A stretch of DNA of 64,000 nucleotides from Hoplostethus atlanticus. Its lineage: Eukaryota > Chordata > Actinopteri > Trachichthyiformes > Trachichthyidae. Shown in pieces: positions 58,214 to 64,000 of this stretch. The stretch covers positions 2,312,501-2,376,500 of the forward strand of contig JAXDDX010000059.1 of the NCBI GenBank assembly GCA_034670405.1, given 5' to 3'. The notes beneath the pieces are model-generated. The model was not told the origin of the DNA. It ran no database searches and was given only the letters and a program-made list of their open reading frames with translations. The number at the start of each line of letters is the position of its first letter. Within the stretch, counting starts at the first letter, position 1. Made by a program: the position numbers and the translations under genes.

Positions 58214-58529
58214 ATGAATACCTATATTCTCCTTGTGGTGAGCTTGGCAGTTTCGTCAACATTCTCCAAGGTAAGACTTACTTTTTTGTTGTACCTTCTG
58301 TAAAATCATTATCTTTTTTATTTAATTTTACTTTAAGCAAAATGTGTGTTTCAAAGCCCTGAAATGATGTTGTTTTTACTTGTTTCGTTTGAGAATTAAA
58401 TTGATAATGAATTTATTTGTGTTTTGTAAGAACCCTCATTTGTATTATGGCTCAAAACATAATGTTGATATGATGAAATATGTTTGTTTTTTTCCCTACA
58501 GATTGAACTAATGATAGAGGGTAAGCTTT

Positions 58530-58581
<52 letters not shown>

Positions 58582-61500
58582 GTTTACAAGGTTGTATCTC
58601 CTCTCTGTTTTTTTTAGAAATCCGTGCCGGCAAGGACATTATTGATGCAAACAAAGGTAAAGTTGAACACAATGGGATTGAAAGGCAGCAGCATCATCAG
58701 TCACATCAAGTGACATCATTTAAATTCTAGTAATTGATTACCTTGGAAAATTCATCATACTCACGTTTTCTGCTTTGTCTTATAGATTTAAACTTAATGT
58801 ATGGTGATATTCTGGAGGTAAGTTTAACACAGTCCAATCATTAAAATATACCTTATGTGTGTCGGCTTCTCTGTTTCATAATCGCTTTCACCTAATTCCA
58901 GAAAAGGCAAAGTTCCAGAAAAGGCAAAATTAATAATAAGAATGATCTATGGACATATGGAGTCCCGTATGTTTTGGAAAATGACCTTGGTAAATATGAT
59001 TATACCTGCATAGTGACCCAGCACATCATTATTTGATCACTACAAGGCTCTCACACACCTGGTCCATCCATTTTTTTTTAATTGCCTAACATTTTTCTAT
59101 TTTATCATTGTGTGGACCATTCGTCTCTGTAACTCAATGTTGGCGTTACCCATGAACACATACTGAAGAGATGAATGCCAAAGGAGTCATCCTGAGAGCC
59201 TTTGAACAGTTCAGATTAAAGTCATGCATTGACTTCAAACCCAGGGACTCTGAGGAGTATTACATTTCTGTCCAAGGGTTAAACGGGTATGTACCAGCAC
59301 ACCAACACCTGATAACTGTCATAATAGTATTTCCAATGTTCATGTCCCCAAGGGTCTTCGGGCAAACTATCATCATACACATGAGATTTCAAGCAGGTAG
59401 GGGTTCAGTGTCATGCAGGAAAATTCTACCCTCAGATATTACACTGTTATATATCATCAATATGTGATGTCCAATGTATTCCGGGAGTTCTTTTGTGATA
59501 CATTTTGTAATTTACCTTTTTGTAATTTACCTCCGGACTGTTTTCTTCCATCACCAAATTGTCAGAGCACCGTGGCACAGAACGCACAGCTTTTAAAGGG
59601 AAGGAAAAGAGGTGATTTGGTTGGCCATGATTGAAGCCAGGCCCACCACACCCACTGATAATGTAATCCTCCTAATCCAACCCCATTTCCACTCGCGCCG
59701 TATGTGCGCCGCGAGCCTCTGTCCGCGAAATGACCAAAAATCAGTTGCCACACTTATACACTATTGATTCACGTAAATAGAGCTCGATATCTCAGATACC
59801 ACTGGTCAGATTTTTGAGACGTCTTGCATTTTGACGCTGGGTTTAATTATCATTTAATTATATTCTTATAATTAAATAATCTGCTTGTAAAATGAGAGTT
59901 TTTCATGGAGCCGTTGGTTCTTCTCCAGTCAGATCAATTCCTGCACTGCAGCAATATGCTTTCAAACTTGAGATTGTTAATTACATTGATTACCTTGAAC
60001 ATTACAAGCGTGCGGGCACTGTAGTGCTAAAATATATGTGTTCACTCCACTAGTATTTGACCCAGATAGGTGTGTTATCAGTGATATGAGTTAAGGTGAA
60101 ATTTACTGATGAGTGCCTTCTCCTTTTTAGATGCTACTCATATATTGGGCGAGTTATTCCAGACGGACAGGTCCTCTCCATCGGGCAATATTGTGATCAA
60201 ATTCACATCGTTGAACATGAATTTCTCCATGCTCTTGGCTTCCATCATGAGCATTCCAGATATGACAGAAATTACTATGTGACCATTGTATTTGAAAACA
60301 TCCAAAAAGGTTTGATTAAGATTCTGATTATGATACTGCTTTTCATTGCTATCACATATTTCTGGCAAATTATTACTATAGGGTAGGGGGATAATTGATT
60401 GTTTTATAGCCTATGTCTCTCGTCTAGGTAGAGAGAGGAATTTTGAAATAATCAGCAAAGATGCCAGCAACACTCATGGAACCACATACGACTACCTCTC
60501 AGTGATGCACTATAATAAAAATGCATTTACCAATGGCAATGGGTCTACAATCATCACCAAAGACCCAAAGTTCCAGGATGTGATTGGTCAAAAACTGGAG
60601 GCGAGTCCCAATGACATTTTCAGGCTGAACCGCCTCTACCAATGCAGTAAGTGCCATGAAATATCCAAGGTGTTAAACAAAATCACTAAAATGGTAATGA
60701 CACCCAGTTTAAGAATTCAGTATAATTCCGATGGCCGAGGTGGGTCAAGTCAGTATTTAGGAACATGACATGACTCTTATCATGTTCTTGTCTATGGGAA
60801 ATAGAAATAGAATAGAAATCATTCACATTCACCAATATAAATGACCTGGTGCCGCCCAGTTGGATCCATAGGAAACACGTTTTTCAAACTGCTCATTGAC
60901 AGCTGTGTTACAGTGGGACATTCAGCCACTTTCCACCTGGTCACTATATGGTAATTTGTTAAATAATGGTATATTCTCTTTTTAATAATGTCTATTTTCA
61001 TTTGGCTAATTGTGTCTATTTGCATTATCCAAGGTAAATTCATTATTTGATCAAAATGCTGCACGTAACTTTTGATCTGCAACAACAGGCTAGTGTGCAA
61101 GACTTAAAACAATGTGGGTCAGAGAATAGGACACTATTTACAGGCTGTAAAAGCTCATTCCAAACATTCAACCAGTCTCATATACAGTGGTGTCCTGATT
61201 GTAGTCATTAAAAGTGCATTGTATCCATCAAAAATGTCTAATATTGCAGGGAGAAATGAGGTGAGTGGGTCTCAAAGCCAAACATTTGCCAAAAATGACA
61301 TCCAGGGTGTAGCTCTACCAAGCCTTCCCATGGCTAAGTTCTCAGTCGCTAAGTCATTATCTTGCCTAACGTGTTTTTGACGAGCTAGGTTGAATCTCAG
61401 ATTGCACTAGCCCCAAGGTATAGGAGTAACCAATTCCCCAGCAATCACTACCATCATGCAATTTCTTCCCTTTTCTGCTCCTGCAGAGCACATAGATGTG

Positions 61501-64000
61501 TTGTGAGGCCTTCATGTTTTGATCTTTTTTGACCAAGACATATTTTTCCACACTGTGTTCTACATACACCTCTACAGACTCAACCATTACATTTAATATG
61601 CACTGCGACTTTTCTAATGGGACTATGTGTGGAATGAAACGCTGTGCAAAGAGTGGAGGCTGGGAGAGCGTAACACACATTGTTGGGGGTCTGAGCTCTG
61701 ACCACACCAACATACCCAGGCCTGGTAAGATTTCAAAATTAAACTGACTTTGACCTCATGATTTTTTACTATATAATATATAATAATACTACAACTACAA
61801 CTATAATTTTAACTTAACTTTTCATTTTAAACTTAACTTCAGTGTGGAATTAGTGGTCTTATTCCATTGTGTGTGTTTGACCAAAATAATACTTTGGCAG
61901 TACTTAATGAAAATCTCCCTAATACATAATGTACATACAAGGGTGTAAAAACACAAGGGCCGTACAATGTGTACAAAGGTAACCATTGTTTTTACATTTT
62001 GTTGTGACACCCTTGTATCATGTATTACAAAGATTTACAATACCTTTCCACCATTCCTCTAACATGTTGTATCAAATACATAAATCACTCAAAAAGACAT
62101 GCACGCTTGCTAAAGTAAAATTATTAGCAACTTTATAAAAGTTGTTTATAAAAAATGGAATACATTCCATTGCATTCAGTGACAACCTTCACAGTAGTTA
62201 AACTTCTATATAAACAACCCAAATTCATAGCCTTGGAAAACAAGTAAACATGTCACCCCCCCACGAATGATGCAGACACCCTTGGGCCAATCAGGAACAT
62301 AATCAATGCATCCTCCAGGTTTCATCAAGTGGACCAGTGGTGTAACAGTTTTGACCTTAAATTGTAGCGCCCTCATCAGACCAATAGTGCCACTGAACTC
62401 AACAGTGCCAAAATGCGTCATAACTTATAGCAAACTGATTGGGCCAAACAAGTAAAAGTTTTTGATGTTTAACCACACGAGAATGATTTACTATTTGGAA
62501 TACGTTTGTCATTTTGTAAGGCATAACTTTATATTTATAATTTCCTATAGATACATAGATGATAATATGATGATAATATGACATGATGATAACAGGTACT
62601 CTTGCACACAATAGTTATAAATGTGCAAATGTTATCTAAAAATACATAAATCTGAGGACATCAAATAGAAATATATGTAACATAGATACTACTAGACTAC
62701 CTACATGTATCCAATGTAAAATAATCTTGCTGTGTAAAATACTCTTGCAGAGTGGTGACACAAAAAAATAAATACCTGACTTAAACAATTGATGAGGATC
62801 AAAGGTTCCTAAAAAAAATCCATAGGAAATACAAATTGATCGTTTTAAGTCCCTCACGGACACTTAGTAGTAATAGGGAGAGTAATACTAAAACTTTTGT
62901 TAAAAAGTAAAATAAGTAGGTAAAACAATCTGAATGGGGGACATCAAAAACAGGATTTTGGAGTATGAAATGATGAAATGTTGTCATTGCAAAGACAAGG
63001 CATCTATAATTATAATTTAATTATAGTGCCCCCATCAGGCCAATTAGGGTAATTGAACACCAGAACCCAGTGCAAACGTGTCATCTCCTCCAAGTTTTGT
63101 CAAAATTGGACCAATGGTGTCTGAGATATCCCCAGAGATATCACGTTGGACGGATGGACACAGCTCCAATATAATAATATGATTGCAACATGGTATTTCA
63201 TGATACAGGTTACTTCATGCATGCTAGCACAGCATCTGGTCAGGAGGGGGACTCAGCGTGGCTGGAGACCAAGAGGATGAGGCCCGGTAGGGAGTGTCAT
63301 GTCCAGTGTCTCCAGTTCTACTACTACCACAGTGGGAACCAGTCAGACCAGCTCAACATCTGGATGAGAGAGTTCCAGGATGAGAGGGACTCTACAGGAA
63401 AGCGACGCCACATGGGACAGATCACTGGTGATGTCATGTTGCATGATTATCTGGTACTATCTGCTCTGAATGAATTTAGACTTTGAGGAATTTTGTCATG
63501 ATCTAGGTTCTACAGTTTCCATTTAGGGTTTATCTCATCTATTGCACCCTGTTACATTCAAGTAATTCAATAAGGTCATCGCAGTCACAGCACATACATA
63601 TATATATAATTGGAAGGATCCTCCCTCCAGGTCCACCAACATCTCATTGGAAGCTCCATCATGTCCCCCTGGATGCCACCAAGCCCTTCCAGGTGGAGTT
63701 TGAGGTTCAAAAAGGGGCAGGAAGCTCTTCAGGAGGCTTCTCAATCGATGACATCAACCTGTCTGAGACTGAGTGTCCACATCTCACCTGGCAGATTAAT
63801 GACTTTGAGAACCTTTTGCTCAACCGTGACTTCGGCGCATTTCTGGTCAGCCCACGGCAGCATTCCAGCGAAGGCTACGCCTACCGGGTAGTGGTATTTC
63901 TTTACAAGATTTATTTTGGAATAGCTGTGCATCTGGTTTCTGGTGACTATGATCACCAGCTGCAGTGGCCTTGCCCATGGAGGCAGGTGACCTTTCTAAT
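58214..64000 (+). CDS. Meprin-like astacin metalloprotease 3, 3' end beyond window
   Basis: Exons 58214-58270, 58502-58520, 58618-58656, 58786-58817, 58902-58989, 59169-59286, 60131-60309, 60428-60646, 61578-61724, 63209-63427 and 63631 to the window end. Signal peptide [18 protein letters not shown], acidic propeptide, astacin domain with [12 protein letters not shown] (about 147-158; His in place of the usual Trp or Tyr before the last His-Glu) and Met-turn SVMHY, MAM and the start of the MATH domain ([12 protein letters not shown]). The usual Arg-Asn/Ser cleavage site before the catalytic domain is not obvious: the segment is [12 protein letters not shown]. The exon 5 acceptor region is duplicated. 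No frameshift is seen up to the window end. Exon layout is the same as in meprin 2, indicating tandem duplication. Confidence 0.87.
58531..58581. repeat. (TATC)n microsatellite in a meprin 3 intron
   Basis: About 12 CTAT/TATC tetramers between exons 2 and 3, starting 10 bases after a splice donor. Confidence 0.95.
62260..62405. repeat. Interspersed repeat copy in meprin 3 intron 9
   Basis: Contains TCCTCCAGGTTTCATCAAGTGGACCAGTGGTG and GTAGCGCCCTCATCAGACCAAT. Related words recur, in a different order, at 63018-63130, showing two copies of one fish repeat family whose name I do not know. Confidence 0.5.
63018..63130. repeat. Second copy of the same intronic repeat
   Basis: Reads ATAGTGCCCCCATCAGGCCAAT ... 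CTCCTCCAAGTTTTGTCAAAATTGGACCAATGGTG, matching the 62.3-kb copy in pieces. It lies just upstream of the MAM exon at 63209. Confidence 0.5.

Noticed and set aside
59281-59640. Readthrough of meprin 3 exon 6 and following open frame as coding
   Set aside because: The exon ends at a donor at 59286 in the same phase as in the two sister genes; the sequence beyond does not match the protein family.

Overview
The window reads as a teleost fish nuclear chromosome, probably a spiny-rayed (acanthomorph) fish. It has short exons with GT-AG introns, dense CA/CT/GATA microsatellites, fish-type LINE, SINE and Tc1 remnants, and a fish apolipoprotein cluster that includes the fish-specific 14 kDa apolipoprotein. 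No bacterial-type features (operons, CRISPR arrays, insertion sequences) are seen. All identifications come from reading conceptual translations against remembered family features; no database search was run.

Layout. 1-4.1 kb: microsatellite-rich DNA without a supportable gene. 4.3-7.05 kb (minus): a five-exon trypsinogen-family gene, open from start to stop, whose three catalytic-triad residues are all replaced (His to Phe, Asp to Ser, Ser to Ala) and whose IVGG activation sequence is missing: a secreted pseudoprotease. 8.8-9.4 kb (minus): apoC-II. 10.5-15 kb: a 5'-truncated L1-type LINE with target-site duplication, then a 2.3-kb inverted-repeat DNA transposon with a near-perfect 36-bp hairpin inside. 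15.9-17.2 kb (minus): 14 kDa apolipoprotein (apoA-II-like). 18.6-19.2 kb (minus): apoC-IV. 19.9-20.5 kb: an L2-like LINE end. 22.8-23.35 kb (minus): apoC-I. 28.9-30.2 kb (minus): apoE. 33.5-36.8 kb: a GATA array on a LINE tail, a deleted Tc1-like element and a tRNA-derived SINE. 37.0-38.5 kb (minus) and 40.1-41.1 kb (plus): two apoA-IV-type genes, head to head. 41.4-45.8 kb: non-coding, with a decayed LINE. 45.8-64.0 kb (plus): three tandem meprin-like astacin metalloprotease genes, the third running off the window.

How the genes fit together. Read in the direction of transcription the minus-strand genes run apoA-IV, apoE, apoC-I, apoC-IV, 14-kDa apo, apoC-II. The E-C1-C4-C2 order and common orientation are those of the mammalian APOE cluster; here apoA-IV is joined to the E side and the 14-kDa gene sits between C4 and C2. 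The products are exchangeable lipoprotein proteins, mostly with the family gene plan: TATA box, short non-coding exon, signal-peptide exon, then one to three helix-coding exons. The flanking genes are a gut-protease-like pseudoenzyme and membrane/secreted-type astacins, so the neighbourhood may be rich in liver and intestine genes (inference).

Points most worth a second look: the fully inactivated but intact trypsin; the diverged apoA-IV copy that lost an 11-residue helix unit; a one-base frameshift in the second meprin; a MAM exon in meprins 2 and 3 far more alike than the flanking exons; two 45-nt linker exons in meprin 1, one with a GC splice donor; AATAAA signals overlapping stop codons in two adjacent apolipoprotein genes; and an unclassified DNA transposon.
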